Of a stretch of DNA of 64,000 nucleotides, positions 7,879 through 16,932 are shown piece by piece; position 1 is the first letter of the stretch; the number at the start of each line of letters is the position of its first letter. Source of the DNA: Natrinema salinisoli (GTDB lineage: Archaea > Halobacteriota > Halobacteria > Halobacteriales > Natrialbaceae); assembly GCF_020405205.1 (NCBI RefSeq), contig NZ_CP084469.1, positions 2,852,001 through 2,916,000 of the forward strand, written 5' to 3'. A program made the translations under genes and the position numbers. A model generated the notes under the pieces. The model worked only from the letters and a program-made list of their open reading frames with translations. It ran no database searches and had not been told where the DNA came from.

Positions 7879-8649
7879 TCAGTACCACGCCCCGCCCGAC
7901 GAAACGTTGATGTCCTGACCGGTGACGTGACGCGAGTCGCCGCTCGCGAGGTGGACGGCCAGCTCGGCCACCTCTTCGGGCGGGACCAGCTCGTCGATCA
8001 TGAGCGTCTCGAGAACCTCCTCTTCGACCGCCTCGGCCGGGACGCCGGCCTCCTCGGCCTGTCGCTCGAAGACACCCCGGATTCGATCGCCCTCGACCGG
8101 GCCGGGACAGATCGCGTTGACCGTCACGCCGTCGTCGCCGAACTCGGCCGCCAGCGCGCGAGTGAGCCCGATTACACCCATCTTCGAGGCCGCGTACGGC
8201 GTCCGGTTGGCGTAGGGTCGCTTGCCGCCGATCGACGAGATGTTGATGACGCTCCCGTCGTCCCCGTCGCGAAGGTGTGGGGCCGCTTCCCTCGTGGCTC
8301 GAGCGATGCCGACGACGTTGACGTCCAGGGTCTCGAGCCACTCGCCGTCCTCGGTGTCCTCGATCGGCGCGGTGGGGCCGGCGATGCCGGCGTTGTTCAC
8401 GAGACAGTCCAGGCCGCCGAAGGTCGCGACCGTTTCGTCGATCGCGTCGGCCACCGAGTCCGAATCGGTCACGTCGGTCTCGACCGCCAGCGTTCGGTCG
8501 GGTGCGTCGATCAGTTCTTCAGTCTCGTAGATCCCGTCGCCCCGGGCCGCGAGCGCGACGTTCGCACCCGCGTCCGCGAACGCGATCGCGATTTCGCGGC
8601 CGAGGCCCTGGCTCGCTCCCGTGACAAAAACAGTGGTATCTGCTACCAT
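7879..8649 (-). CDS. SDR-family oxidoreductase
   Basis: A 256-residue classical short-chain dehydrogenase/reductase. The cofactor motif is TGASQGLG (about residues 9-16), followed by NNAGIAG, the catalytic serine in INISSIGG and the YAASK pair (Tyr-x-x-x-Lys). After the first strand ALAARG follows, and no clear acidic residue marks NAD specificity, so the cofactor preference is open. The C-terminus GQDINVSSGGAWY is typical of FabG-like enzymes, but the substrate cannot be read. The frame extends to 8697, but the ATG at 8649 sits right before the first beta strand. It points away from leuS, which starts 285 bases further on. Confidence 0.9.
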   Translation of the reverse strand: MVADTTVFVTGASQGLGREIAIAFADAGANVALAARGDGIYETEELIDAPDRTLAVETDVTDSDSVADAIDETVATFGGLDCLVNNAGIAGPTAPIEDTEDGEWLETLDVNVVGIARATREAAPHLRDGDDGSVINISSIGGKRPYANRTPYAASKMGVIGLTRALAAEFGDDGVTVNAICPGPVEGDRIRGVFERQAEEAGVPAEAVEEEVLETLMIDELVPPEEVAELAVHLASGDSRHVTGQDINVSSGGAWY

Positions 8650-8934
8650 GACACCAGATGGGACGAGCCGAGAATAAAACTCCTCGCTTCGCGGCACCGT
8701 CGGACCGGAGCCGTCGCCTCTCGACTGCCACTCGAGGCTGGCGGACGACCGGCGAGCACATTGCGGAGACGCTCGGGGTTTGCGTTTCGCGTGCGATTCT
8801 CCCCGCGAACTCGAGCGGTTCGGTCGTCGGACCCGTTGCGCTCGAGCGGTGATCGGTGGGACCGGTCATCGATCGGGCGGGCTAGTGTATGGAAAGGTAT
8901 AGGGCGGCGTCCCGTTCTATACGTATATAAGCAA

Positions 8935-11583
8935 ATGAGCGACGCGGGATACGACCACGCGACGGTCGAACGGCGCTGGCAAGAGGCGTGGGACGACGCG
9001 GACGTCTACCGGACGCCCGACGACGTCGAGGATCCGACGTACGTCCTGGGAATGTATCCGTACCCCTCGGGCAAGCTCCACATGGGGCACGTTCGCAACT
9101 ACACGATCACGGACGCGTACGCTCGCTACCGTCGGATGCGCGGCGACGACGTCCTCCACCCGATGGGGTGGGACGCCTTCGGCCTCCCCGCGGAGAACGC
9201 GGCCAAAGAGCGCGACACGAACCCGCGCGACTGGACGTTCGACTGCATCGAGACGATGACCGGCCAGATGGAGGCGATGGGCTTTGGCTACGACTGGGAT
9301 CGGGAGATCACCACCTGCACGCCCGATTACTACCAGTGGAACCAGTGGCTCTTCTCCCGGTTCCACGAGGAAGGACTGGTCGAACGCCGCGACGCCGAAG
9401 TCAACTGGTGTCCCCACTGCGAGACCGTCCTCGCCGACGAACAGGTCGAGGGCGAGGCCGAACTCTGCTGGCGGTGTGACACGCCGGTCGAACAGCGCGA
9501 GCTCGAGCAGTGGTTCCTGCGGATCACCGAGTACGCCGACGAGTTGCTCGAGGCGATCGACGACCTCGAGGGGTGGCCCAACTCGGTCCGGCAGATGCAG
9601 CGCAACTGGATCGGCCGCCAGTACGGGACCGAACTGGATTTCGATATCGAGGGGTACGGGCCGGTCGAGGCCTTTACGACCCGCGTCGACACGATTCACG
9701 GCGCGACGTTCTTCGCGCTCGCACCGGATCACCCGATCAGCGAGGAGTTAGCCGAGGAGGACGACGAGATTCACGAGTTCGTCCACCACGAGGCGGATCC
9801 GGAGGGCGACGAACCGAACGGGGTCGAGACGGACCTGACCGCGACCAATCCCGTGACGGGTGAGGAGATCCCGGTCTACGTCGCCGACTTCGTCCTCTCG
9901 GACGTCGGGACTGGCGCGCTGATGGCCGTGCCGGCCCACGACGAGCGCGACCACGCCTTCGCCGAGAAGATGGGGATCGAGATTCGGCCGGTCATCGCTC
10001 CCGAACCGGAGAGGGACGAGGAGCCGACGGCACCCGACGTCGAGGAGGAGGCCTACACCGAGGACGGCGTCCTGATCAACTCCGGGGAGTACGACGGGCT
10101 CGACAGCGAGACGGCCCGCGAGCGGCTCACCGAGGATATCGAGGGAGCCGAGTGGACCGAACAGTACCAGCTCCGCGACTGGGGGATCTCCCGCCAGCGC
10201 TACTGGGGCACGCCGATCCCCGTCGTCCACTGCGACGACTGCGGCCCCGTGATGGTTCCCGACGACGACCTGCCGGTCGAGCTCCCGGAGTTCATCAACA
10301 CGACCGGAAACCCGCTGGACGCCGCCGAGGAGTGGAAGCAGACGAGCTGTCCGGACTGTGGGGCCGACGCGACTCGCGAGACGGACACGATGGACACCTT
10401 CGTCGACTCCTCGTGGTACTTCCTGCGGTACGTCTCGCCCGGCCTCGAGGACGCGCCCTTCGACCGCGAGCAGGCGAACGACTGGATGCCCGTCGATCAG
10501 TACGTGGGGGGCATCGAACACGCCGTGATGCACCTGCTGTACTCGCGATTCTTCACGAAGGTGCTGGCCGACCACGAGGGCCTCGAGCACCGCGAGCCCT
10601 TCACGAACCTGCTCGCCCAGGGGATGGTCCAGCTCGAGGGCGAGAAGATGTCTAAATCGAAGGGCAACGTCGTCTCGCCCCAGCGGATCGTCGAGGAGTA
10701 CGGGGCCGACACCGCGCGCCTGTTCATGATGCAGGCCGCCCAGCCCGAGCGCGACTTCGACTGGAGCGAGGAGGGGGTACAGTCGACCTACGCCTTCCTC
10801 GAGCGCCTGCAGGGGATGGTCGAGGAGTACGTCGCCGACGAACCCGATGGCGAGGACGACGCGATCGCGAGCTACGTCGACGCGGAGATCGACGCGACGG
10901 TCGCGATCGCCAGCGAGGAGTACGACGACCTGACGTTCAACAAGGCGCTGCGCGAGACGCAGGATCTGGTTCGGACGCTCCGGCAATACGCCGACTACAC
11001 TGACCCCCACGCCGAAACGTACGAGCGCGGACTCTCTGCCGTCGTCCGACTGCTCGCGCCCGTCGCACCTCACATCGCGGAGGAGTTGCACGACGACCTG
11101 AGTGGGGAGGGCTTCGCTGCGAACGCCGAGTGGCCGAGCGCCGACGTGGACCGCGATTACGTCGCGAAGCGACGCCGACTGGTCGAGAACACCCGCGAGG
11201 ACATCCGCGACATCGTCGAGGTCGCCGGCATCGAGGATCCGACCGGGATCGACGTCGTCGTCGCGCCCGAGTGGAAGTACGACGCCCTCGAGATCGCGAT
11301 CGAAAGCGACGCCGACAACCTGATCGGCGAGCTCATGCAGGAGTCGCACATCCGCGAGCAGGGCGACGCCGCCGCCGATTACGGGCAGGACCTGCAGGCG
11401 GAGCGAGAGGCGCTCTCGATGACGCTCGGTCCGAACGACGAGCACGCGGCGCTGGAGTCGGCCGCCTGGCTGATCGAACGCGAGTTCGACGCGCCGGTTC
11501 GCGTCGTCCGTGCCGACGAGGCCGACGACGACGTGCTCGGAAACGCCGAGCCCGGACGGCCGGCGATCGAAATCGACGACTGA
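8935..11583 (+). CDS. leuS: Leucyl-tRNA synthetase, bacterial type
   Basis: An 882-residue class I synthetase that charges tRNA-Leu. Motifs in order: HMGHVRNY (the HIGH site, about residues 50-57), two CxxC pairs of a zinc insertion (CPHC near 160, CWRC near 178), the CP1 editing domain with the T-rich TTRVDTIHG and the conserved AVPAHDERD, a second CxxC pair set (CDDCG, CPDCGAD), and KMSKSKGN near 571. The ADFVLSDVGTGALMAVP segment and domain order resemble the bacterial enzyme rather than the usual archaeal/eukaryotic LeuRS. The frame is open far upstream, but the ATG at 8935 follows a TATA-like stretch at 8917-8930. Stop is followed by 254 bases before the transducer gene. Confidence 0.95.
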   Translation: MSDAGYDHATVERRWQEAWDDADVYRTPDDVEDPTYVLGMYPYPSGKLHMGHVRNYTITDAYARYRRMRGDDVLHPMGWDAFGLPAENAAKERDTNPRDWTFDCIETMTGQMEAMGFGYDWDREITTCTPDYYQWNQWLFSRFHEEGLVERRDAEVNWCPHCETVLADEQVEGEAELCWRCDTPVEQRELEQWFLRITEYADELLEAIDDLEGWPNSVRQMQRNWIGRQYGTELDFDIEGYGPVEAFTTRVDTIHGATFFALAPDHPISEELAEEDDEIHEFVHHEADPEGDEPNGVETDLTATNPVTGEEIPVYVADFVLSDVGTGALMAVPAHDERDHAFAEKMGIEIRPVIAPEPERDEEPTAPDVEEEAYTEDGVLINSGEYDGLDSETARERLTEDIEGAEWTEQYQLRDWGISRQRYWGTPIPVVHCDDCGPVMVPDDDLPVELPEFINTTGNPLDAAEEWKQTSCPDCGADATRETDTMDTFVDSSWYFLRYVSPGLEDAPFDREQANDWMPVDQYVGGIEHAVMHLLYSRFFTKVLADHEGLEHREPFTNLLAQGMVQLEGEKMSKSKGNVVSPQRIVEEYGADTARLFMMQAAQPERDFDWSEEGVQSTYAFLERLQGMVEEYVADEPDGEDDAIASYVDAEIDATVAIASEEYDDLTFNKALRETQDLVRTLRQYADYTDPHAETYERGLSAVVRLLAPVAPHIAEELHDDLSGEGFAANAEWPSADVDRDYVAKRRRLVENTREDIRDIVEVAGIEDPTGIDVVVAPEWKYDALEIAIESDADNLIGELMQESHIREQGDAAADYGQDLQAEREALSMTLGPNDEHAALESAAWLIEREFDAPVRVVRADEADDDVLGNAEPGRPAIEIDD

Positions 11584-11837
11584 TCGGCACGCGAGAGGGA
11601 GTTGCACGAAGAGCCGACGCCACGGTCCACCGATCGACCGCTTCGAGCCGGAGGGGGGGATCCAGCGGTTGTCCCGGTAGTATCGAAATTGACGTCGAGT
11701 TACACTTATGTAGTATATGTTGACAGGAGGAGAAATACCACTCCCGTCGCCGATAGATAGTGTCTGCACGAGAGAGTAACTGACCCCCCGCCGAGACAGT
11801 CATTTCAACCGATACATTCAATGGGGAAGGGTGAGCA

Positions 11838-14144
11838 GTGACAGAGAAGACGTCGGGTAGCGTCGCGCTGCTCGAGCGATCGTGTGACAATATGGCACTC
11901 GAGGATATACTTCCTGATCGGTTCAGAGAAACGTACAGTGTAAAGATCGGGCTGATTTTCGTATTGGTCGTCGCCGTGACAGTCATCGTCTCCGCGCTCT
12001 TTTTCGGATACGCATCGGGGGCAGTCGGTCCGGCGGTGGAAGACCACTTCAGCGACCGGACGGACGACCGTAGCGACGTCGCGGCGAGTTGGCTCGAGAC
12101 CAACGTCGAAACGGCGAACGGTCTCGCCGCGGACGCGACCGTCCAGTCGGGAACGGACGACGAGATCAGCCAGCGACTCGCGACGACACAGTCCGCCCGC
12201 GGCGATCGAGTTACCGAAATTCACTACCTCGACGGGGACGGCGAGGTACTGGCAAGCAGTGCGGACGGCGCGGTCGGTCAGAACTTCTTCGACGAGGCCG
12301 GCGTCGACGGCGCTACTGACGGACCCAGCGCCAGTCACGAGGCAGTAACGAGCGACGACTCGGTACTGTCGTTCGTTACGGCCGTAGAGGGCGAAAACGA
12401 GCGATACGTCGCCGTCTCTGCCCCCACCGATGCGTTCGCAGCCACGCTCGAGACGGACGGGCGAACCGTCGTCACGAACGCTGAGGGCGAGACGGTCGCC
12501 ACAGTGGGCGAGGTCAGCGAGGACGTAACGGTCGGCGACGACGCCGTTCTCGCCGCGGTTTCGCCGACTGAAGACGACGTCGTCACCGGCACCCCCGACG
12601 GCACCGACACCGAGTTCGCCGCCACGGCGGCGACGATCGACGTCGGCGACGACGCCCTGACGGTCACGACCTACGATACCGCAGCGACCGTCTACGGACC
12701 ACAGCGGGCCGCGACCTCGTCACTGGTCGCGTTCCTGTTCGTCGTCGTCCTCCACATCGGACTCGTCGGTGTCGTCCTCGGCGGGAACACCTCACTGTAC
12801 CTCCGTCGACTCGGAAGCAAAGCCGAGCGGATGGGTGAGGGCGATCTCGACGTCGATCTCGAGACCAATCGGGTCGACGAGGTCGGCATCCTCTACAACT
12901 CGTTCGCGTCGATGCGGGATTCCCTCCGGGAGACGCTGGCCGACCTCGAGGACCAACGCGAACGCGCCCGCGAGGCCCAGCAGCGGACCGAAGAGCGCAA
13001 TCAGGAACTCGAGGCCGAAGCCAAACGGTACAGCGACGTGATGTCGGCGTGTGCCGACGGCGACCTCGAACAGCGCCTCGAGCCCGAGACGGACCACGAG
13101 GCGATGGTGTCGATCGCCGAGGCGTTCAACGAGATGATCGACGATCTGGAAGACGCGGTCACACAGGTCAAGACCATCGCGGCGGACGTTGCCCGGACGA
13201 GTACCGAAGTGCAGACCAGTTCCAGCGAGATTCGACGCGCGAGCGAAGAGGTCAGCACGTCGGTCCAGGAGATTTCGGACGGATCCTCCAAGCAGGCCGA
13301 GGACCTGTCGGTCGCGACGACGGAAGTCAAGGAGATGTCCGCGACCGTCGAAGAAGTGGCCGCCGCGACGAGTAACATCGCCGAGCAGACCAGTCAGGTC
13401 GACGCGCTGGCGGCGGAGGGCCAGCGGGCGGCCGAGGAGACGACGGCGGAGATGCACGACGCCACCGACCAGACGGAAGCCGTCGCGGAAACGATCCGAT
13501 CGCTGGACGAGGAGGCCGAACAGATTCAGGAGATCGTCGAGCTGATCGACGAGATCGCCGGCCAGACCAACATGCTCGCGTTGAACGCGGCCATCGAATC
13601 CGCTCGATCCGAAAGCGCCTCGAGCGAGAGCGGCGGCTTCCAGGCCGTCGCAGACGAGGTCAAGGAGCTCGCGGAACAGACCCAGGAGGCAGTCGAAGAC
13701 GTCGAAATCATGATCGAATCGATACAAGAGCGCGCGAACGAGAGTGCAACCCAGATCGAGAACGCCGAATCGACGATCGGCTCGGCGACCGGGCGGGTCG
13801 ACTCCCTCTCGGACAGACTCGATCGGATCGCGGCGGAGATCGAACAGGTGACCGCGGGCGTCCAGGAGATCGATCAGGCGACCGACGAACAGGCCAGTTC
13901 CGCCGAGGAGCTGGCGACGATCGTTCAGGACGTCGCGAGCGTCGCCAACGAGACGACGTCGCAGGCCCAGCAGGCCGCGGCGGCCGCCGAGGAGACGACC
14001 GCGACGATTACGGACGTCTCCGCCGAGGCGACGCGACTCGACGAGCGGGCGGCGGAACTCGCGGACGCGGTCAACGAGTTCACCGTCTCGAGGGCGGACG
14101 ACCCGACTGCCACCGCCGCGGGTAACGGAGGTGGGTCCCGATGA
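11838..14144 (+). CDS. Htr-like methyl-accepting transducer, partner of the downstream opsin
   Basis: 768 residues. A first transmembrane helix (about 38-58), an extracytoplasmic domain of roughly 230 residues, a second helix (about 291-316), a HAMP segment, a second HAMP-like segment around residues 400-440 (VMSACADGDLEQRLEPETD), then the long MCP coiled coil whose signalling tip contains DEIAGQTNMLALNAAIESARS near residue 575. It should pass signals to CheA/CheW to bias flagellar switching. Length and the large outer domain match the HtrII type that also senses chemicals. Just after the tip the sequence SESASSESGGF is slightly longer and more serine-rich than the usual AGExGRGF. The gene starts with GTG at 11838; an internal ATG at 11892 would also keep both helices. 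Its stop overlaps the opsin start. Confidence 0.9.
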   Translation: MTEKTSGSVALLERSCDNMALEDILPDRFRETYSVKIGLIFVLVVAVTVIVSALFFGYASGAVGPAVEDHFSDRTDDRSDVAASWLETNVETANGLAADATVQSGTDDEISQRLATTQSARGDRVTEIHYLDGDGEVLASSADGAVGQNFFDEAGVDGATDGPSASHEAVTSDDSVLSFVTAVEGENERYVAVSAPTDAFAATLETDGRTVVTNAEGETVATVGEVSEDVTVGDDAVLAAVSPTEDDVVTGTPDGTDTEFAATAATIDVGDDALTVTTYDTAATVYGPQRAATSSLVAFLFVVVLHIGLVGVVLGGNTSLYLRRLGSKAERMGEGDLDVDLETNRVDEVGILYNSFASMRDSLRETLADLEDQRERAREAQQRTEERNQELEAEAKRYSDVMSACADGDLEQRLEPETDHEAMVSIAEAFNEMIDDLEDAVTQVKTIAADVARTSTEVQTSSSEIRRASEEVSTSVQEISDGSSKQAEDLSVATTEVKEMSATVEEVAAATSNIAEQTSQVDALAAEGQRAAEETTAEMHDATDQTEAVAETIRSLDEEAEQIQEIVELIDEIAGQTNMLALNAAIESARSESASSESGGFQAVADEVKELAEQTQEAVEDVEIMIESIQERANESATQIENAESTIGSATGRVDSLSDRLDRIAAEIEQVTAGVQEIDQATDEQASSAEELATIVQDVASVANETTSQAQQAAAAAEETTATITDVSAEATRLDERAAELADAVNEFTVSRADDPTATAAGNGGGSR
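14127..14133 (+). promoter_or_regulatory. Shine-Dalgarno site for the opsin inside the transducer gene
   Basis: GGAGGTG lies seven bases before the opsin ATG at 14141, inside the last codons of the transducer. Together with the ATGA overlap it shows that the opsin is still set up for coupled translation, so the gene is not simply decaying. Confidence 0.7.
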
Positions 14145-14902
14145 TACCCGAACTGCAGATGTATCGGATCACGTTTTACGTGATGGCGGCGGCGACGGTG
14201 GGCTTCCTTGCGTGGGTCGCCCGGTTTCCAAAGGGGAAGCGACGGTACTATCTGCCGCTACCGATCATCTGTGGAATCCTGGCGCTGGCCTACTTCGGCA
14301 TGTCGACAGGGGACTACCAGTTGATGACCCCGACGGGGCAACCAGTTCAGACGAGTCGATACCTCGACTACTTCATTTCGGGACCGATGATGGTGACCAT
14401 CGCGGGCATCGTCGCCGGTGCATCGCGCCGACAGCTGGTCGGACTCAACGTCGTCATGGTCGGCTGGACCAGTGCCACGCTCGCCACCTACTTCCTCCAG
14501 CCACCGTTTACACTCCTGGCCGTGATCGCCAATTTCGGTCTGTTCGGGGTCCTCGCCTACGTACTTGTCTGGCCGATCACGCGCAGCTCCGGCGAGCAGG
14601 GCGGGGAGCGCGTCCTGCTCTACGGCAAACTGCGGAACTTGCTGTTGATACTCTTCAGCGCCTACCTGGTCGTGGGCCTCCTGTCGCGACAGGGGTTCGG
14701 GCTGCTCGACGCCTTCAGCGGGATCTTCGTCGGGAGTTATCTCGACGCCCTCACGCGGATCGGGTTCTGTACGCTGGTTCTCCGGGCGACCGACGCCACC
14801 GACCAGATCATCGAGGGCATCGAATCGAGCGGTGCAGACGACGGGTCGGACGGCGTTACCCTCGAGAAGTCGGACGAGTCCGCGGTCGACCCGGCCGACT
14901 GA
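14141..14902 (+). CDS. Sensory-rhodopsin-II-like opsin lacking the retinal-binding lysine
   Basis: A 253-residue, seven-helix type 1 rhodopsin homologue. Helix C carries RYLDYFISGP (73-82), so the Arg and Asp counter-ion residues are kept. Helix G carries YLDALTRIGF (200-209): aligned with YLDLVTKVGF of sensory rhodopsin II, the Schiff-base lysine is replaced by Arg206 (codon CGG at 14756-14758), while Tyr200, Asp202 and Thr205 are kept. Helix F has FSAYLVVG (172-179): Tyr175 is kept, but the pocket Trp, Pro and second Trp are now Phe, Leu and Gly. The helix C Trp is Tyr77. It cannot hold retinal by the normal covalent bond. The transducer gene overlaps upstream (ATGA). The frame is intact, with an acidic tail. 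Function unknown; structural partner, non-covalent ligand sensor or chemoreceptor modulator are possible. Confidence 0.92.
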   Translation: MIPELQMYRITFYVMAAATVGFLAWVARFPKGKRRYYLPLPIICGILALAYFGMSTGDYQLMTPTGQPVQTSRYLDYFISGPMMVTIAGIVAGASRRQLVGLNVVMVGWTSATLATYFLQPPFTLLAVIANFGLFGVLAYVLVWPITRSSGEQGGERVLLYGKLRNLLLILFSAYLVVGLLSRQGFGLLDAFSGIFVGSYLDALTRIGFCTLVLRATDATDQIIEGIESSGADDGSDGVTLEKSDESAVDPAD

Positions 14903-15044
14903 CGGCGGCCGTCGTCTCTTTTCGAGAGTCTCTCGCAGCGATTGCAGTGACGAATCGCCGAACACCACTGGACCTGACAGCTGACTCATGTTTTTATACG
15001 CTGGTTCGTCCTACGAGTCGCTACAGCGCTCGTTACCTTCGAGG

Positions 15045-15812
15045 ATGAACACCCAATATACGGATCTGCTCCGATGGCCGTTCGCGGACGAACCGTCGCT
15101 GACCGCACCGCACGTCGCCTCGATGACCTGGCGTGACGGACTGTTGGCCCACTGGCCAGTCGACCCCGACGGCGTCCGCCCGCACGTTCCCGACCAGTTG
15201 ACCCTCGAGACTCGAGACGGCCAGGCCTGGCTGAGCGTGCTCCCGTTCGTGCTGACGAACGTCGGACTCCGCGGGACGCCGTCGATCGCGCGATTGGCTT
15301 TCCCCCAACTCACCGTCCGGACCTACGTCCGGTATCGGGGCGATCCGGGCCTGTTTTTCTTCAGTATCGACGTCGATAATGCCCTCGTCACCGCGACCGT
15401 CGGCCGGACCACTCGATTGCCCGTCTACCCCGCGAGGATGCGGGTCGGGGCCACGGAAGACACCCACGTCGCCTTCGAGAGCCAGCGCCGAAAGCCCGTG
15501 CCAGCGGCCGATACCCCTGCTCGATTCGGCGCGACCTATCGGCCGGTCGGCGAGGTGCGGACTGCCGAGCCCGGTACCCTCGAGTATTGGCTGACGGCGC
15601 GTCGCCGCTTCTACGCGCCCGAAGCTGGCGGTATCCTGACCGGCGAGATCAGACACGAGCCGTGGCCGCTCCAGCCGGCCGAGGTGACGATCTACGAGAA
15701 CACGATGTTCGACGCGAACGGGCTGCCGACGCCGACCGACGATCCGATCGTTCACTACGCAGACGACCTCTCCATGACGGGGTCGATTCCGCGGCGGTTG
15801 CACAGAGGCTGA
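15045..15812 (+). CDS. DUF2071 (YqjF-like) family protein
   Basis: 255 residues. The sequence WPFADEPSLTAPHVASMTWRDG and the following HWPVDPDGVRPHVP are the typical opening of DUF2071 proteins, with VRTYVRYRG and FFFSIDVDN in the centre and EIRHEPWPLQPAEV near the end. The family is soluble and widespread, and has no settled biochemical role. A TATA-like TTTTTATAC at 14989-14997 lies about 50 bases before the chosen ATG at 15045. An in-frame ATG at 14988 overlaps that element and is therefore rejected as start. Confidence 0.85.
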   Translation: MNTQYTDLLRWPFADEPSLTAPHVASMTWRDGLLAHWPVDPDGVRPHVPDQLTLETRDGQAWLSVLPFVLTNVGLRGTPSIARLAFPQLTVRTYVRYRGDPGLFFFSIDVDNALVTATVGRTTRLPVYPARMRVGATEDTHVAFESQRRKPVPAADTPARFGATYRPVGEVRTAEPGTLEYWLTARRRFYAPEAGGILTGEIRHEPWPLQPAEVTIYENTMFDANGLPTPTDDPIVHYADDLSMTGSIPRRLHRG

Positions 15813-15871
15813 ACGCTCGCCCGTCGCTCGAGGCCGTCTGCGCTACGGTCGAGCGGAAACGCCGACCAGGT

Positions 15872-16864
15872 CTACTTCCCGACGCCGACCATATCGAACC
15901 CGAGCCCGTCGCCCGTCTCCGACGCCCGCTCGTAGACGACTCGAGCGGCCGCGACGTCTTGGATCGCGAGTCCGGTCGAATCGAAGACCGTGATACCGGT
16001 CTCGTCGGTCCGGCTTTTCTTCGAACCCACGACGAGTTCGCCGATCTCCCCGTGAATGTCCGCGTCGGTCAGAACGCCCTCGCCGTAGGGGACGTTGATC
16101 TCTCCCGAGTGGGTACACTGCTCGTGGTCGTCGATGACGATCGTCGCCGCCGCGAGCAATTCGTCGCGCAGTTCGTGTTTCCCCTCGGCGTCGGCCCCGA
16201 TCGCGTTGATGTGCGTATGCTCGCCGACGTCCTCGAGCCCCACGATCGGGTCTTCGATCGGCGTTACCGTCGACAGGACGTCGCAGTGACCGGCCTCCGA
16301 AAGAGACCCGGCGCGGACGTCGAACCGATCCGCGTAGGTGTCGACGAACCGCTGGACGCGCTCCTCGTCGGGATCCGAGACGACGACCTCCTCGATCGGA
16401 CGAACCTCGCTGATCGCCTCGAGCTGGGTGTACGACTGGACGCCGGCGCCGACGATGCCGAGCGAGGTGGCGTCGTCGATGGCGAGGTAGTCCGTCGCGA
16501 CGGCCGCGGCGGCCCCCGTCCGCTTCATGGTGAGCGTCGTCCCGTCCATGATCGCCAGCGGGAACGCGGTCTCGGGGTCGGAGTAGATCATCGTCCCCAG
16601 CACCGTCGGCAGGTCGTGGTCCGCGGGGTTGTCCGGGTGGACGTTGACCCACTTCAGGCCGGCCGCGTCCCACTCGCCCGTGTCGAGATACGCGGGCATC
16701 GACCGGAAGTCACCGTTGTACTGGGGAAGGTCGATGTACGATTTGGCGGGCATCTGCGTGGTTCCGCGCTCGAAGGCCGCGAAGGCCTGCTCGACGGCAT
16801 CGATGACGTCGGCGAGGGCGGCGTGCTCGTCGACGTCGTCGCTGTCCAATAGAAGCGTGTTCAT
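15872..16864 (-). CDS. Ornithine cyclodeaminase/mu-crystallin family, probably alanine dehydrogenase
   Basis: 330 residues with NAD-binding motif GIVGAGVQS around residues 136-144 and the family blocks MPAKSYIDLP, GLKWVNVHPDNP and MDGTTLTMKRTGAAAAVATDYLA. The archaeal members most often interconvert alanine and pyruvate with NAD, whereas others deaminate ornithine to proline. The residues seen do not settle which. It faces away from the DUF2071 gene with 59 bases between stops. An AT-rich patch just upstream of the start (16870-16905) could be the promoter. Confidence 0.88.
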   Translation of the reverse strand: MNTLLLDSDDVDEHAALADVIDAVEQAFAAFERGTTQMPAKSYIDLPQYNGDFRSMPAYLDTGEWDAAGLKWVNVHPDNPADHDLPTVLGTMIYSDPETAFPLAIMDGTTLTMKRTGAAAAVATDYLAIDDATSLGIVGAGVQSYTQLEAISEVRPIEEVVVSDPDEERVQRFVDTYADRFDVRAGSLSEAGHCDVLSTVTPIEDPIVGLEDVGEHTHINAIGADAEGKHELRDELLAAATIVIDDHEQCTHSGEINVPYGEGVLTDADIHGEIGELVVGSKKSRTDETGITVFDSTGLAIQDVAAARVVYERASETGDGLGFDMVGVGK

Positions 16865-16932
16865 AGCCGCGAATATTGCGGGAACCTACTTAATTCGTCA
16901 GCATTCGATGCCGCCAGTGAGAGCACCTGTCA

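Noticed and set aside
7927-8934. Upstream extension of the LeuRS frame
   Set aside because: It runs antisense through the SDR gene; the normal LeuRS N-terminus starts at 8935.
9748-11769. Long minus-strand frame of 673 codons opposite leuS
   Set aside because: Shadow of the acidic, GC-rich leuS codons; the composition (Val, Leu, Arg, Asp rich) has no domain pattern.
14141-14902. Idea that the opsin is a decaying pseudogene
   Set aside because: Intact frame, strong Shine-Dalgarno site, overlap with the transducer and conserved Asp, Arg, Tyr and Thr residues argue for a maintained protein.
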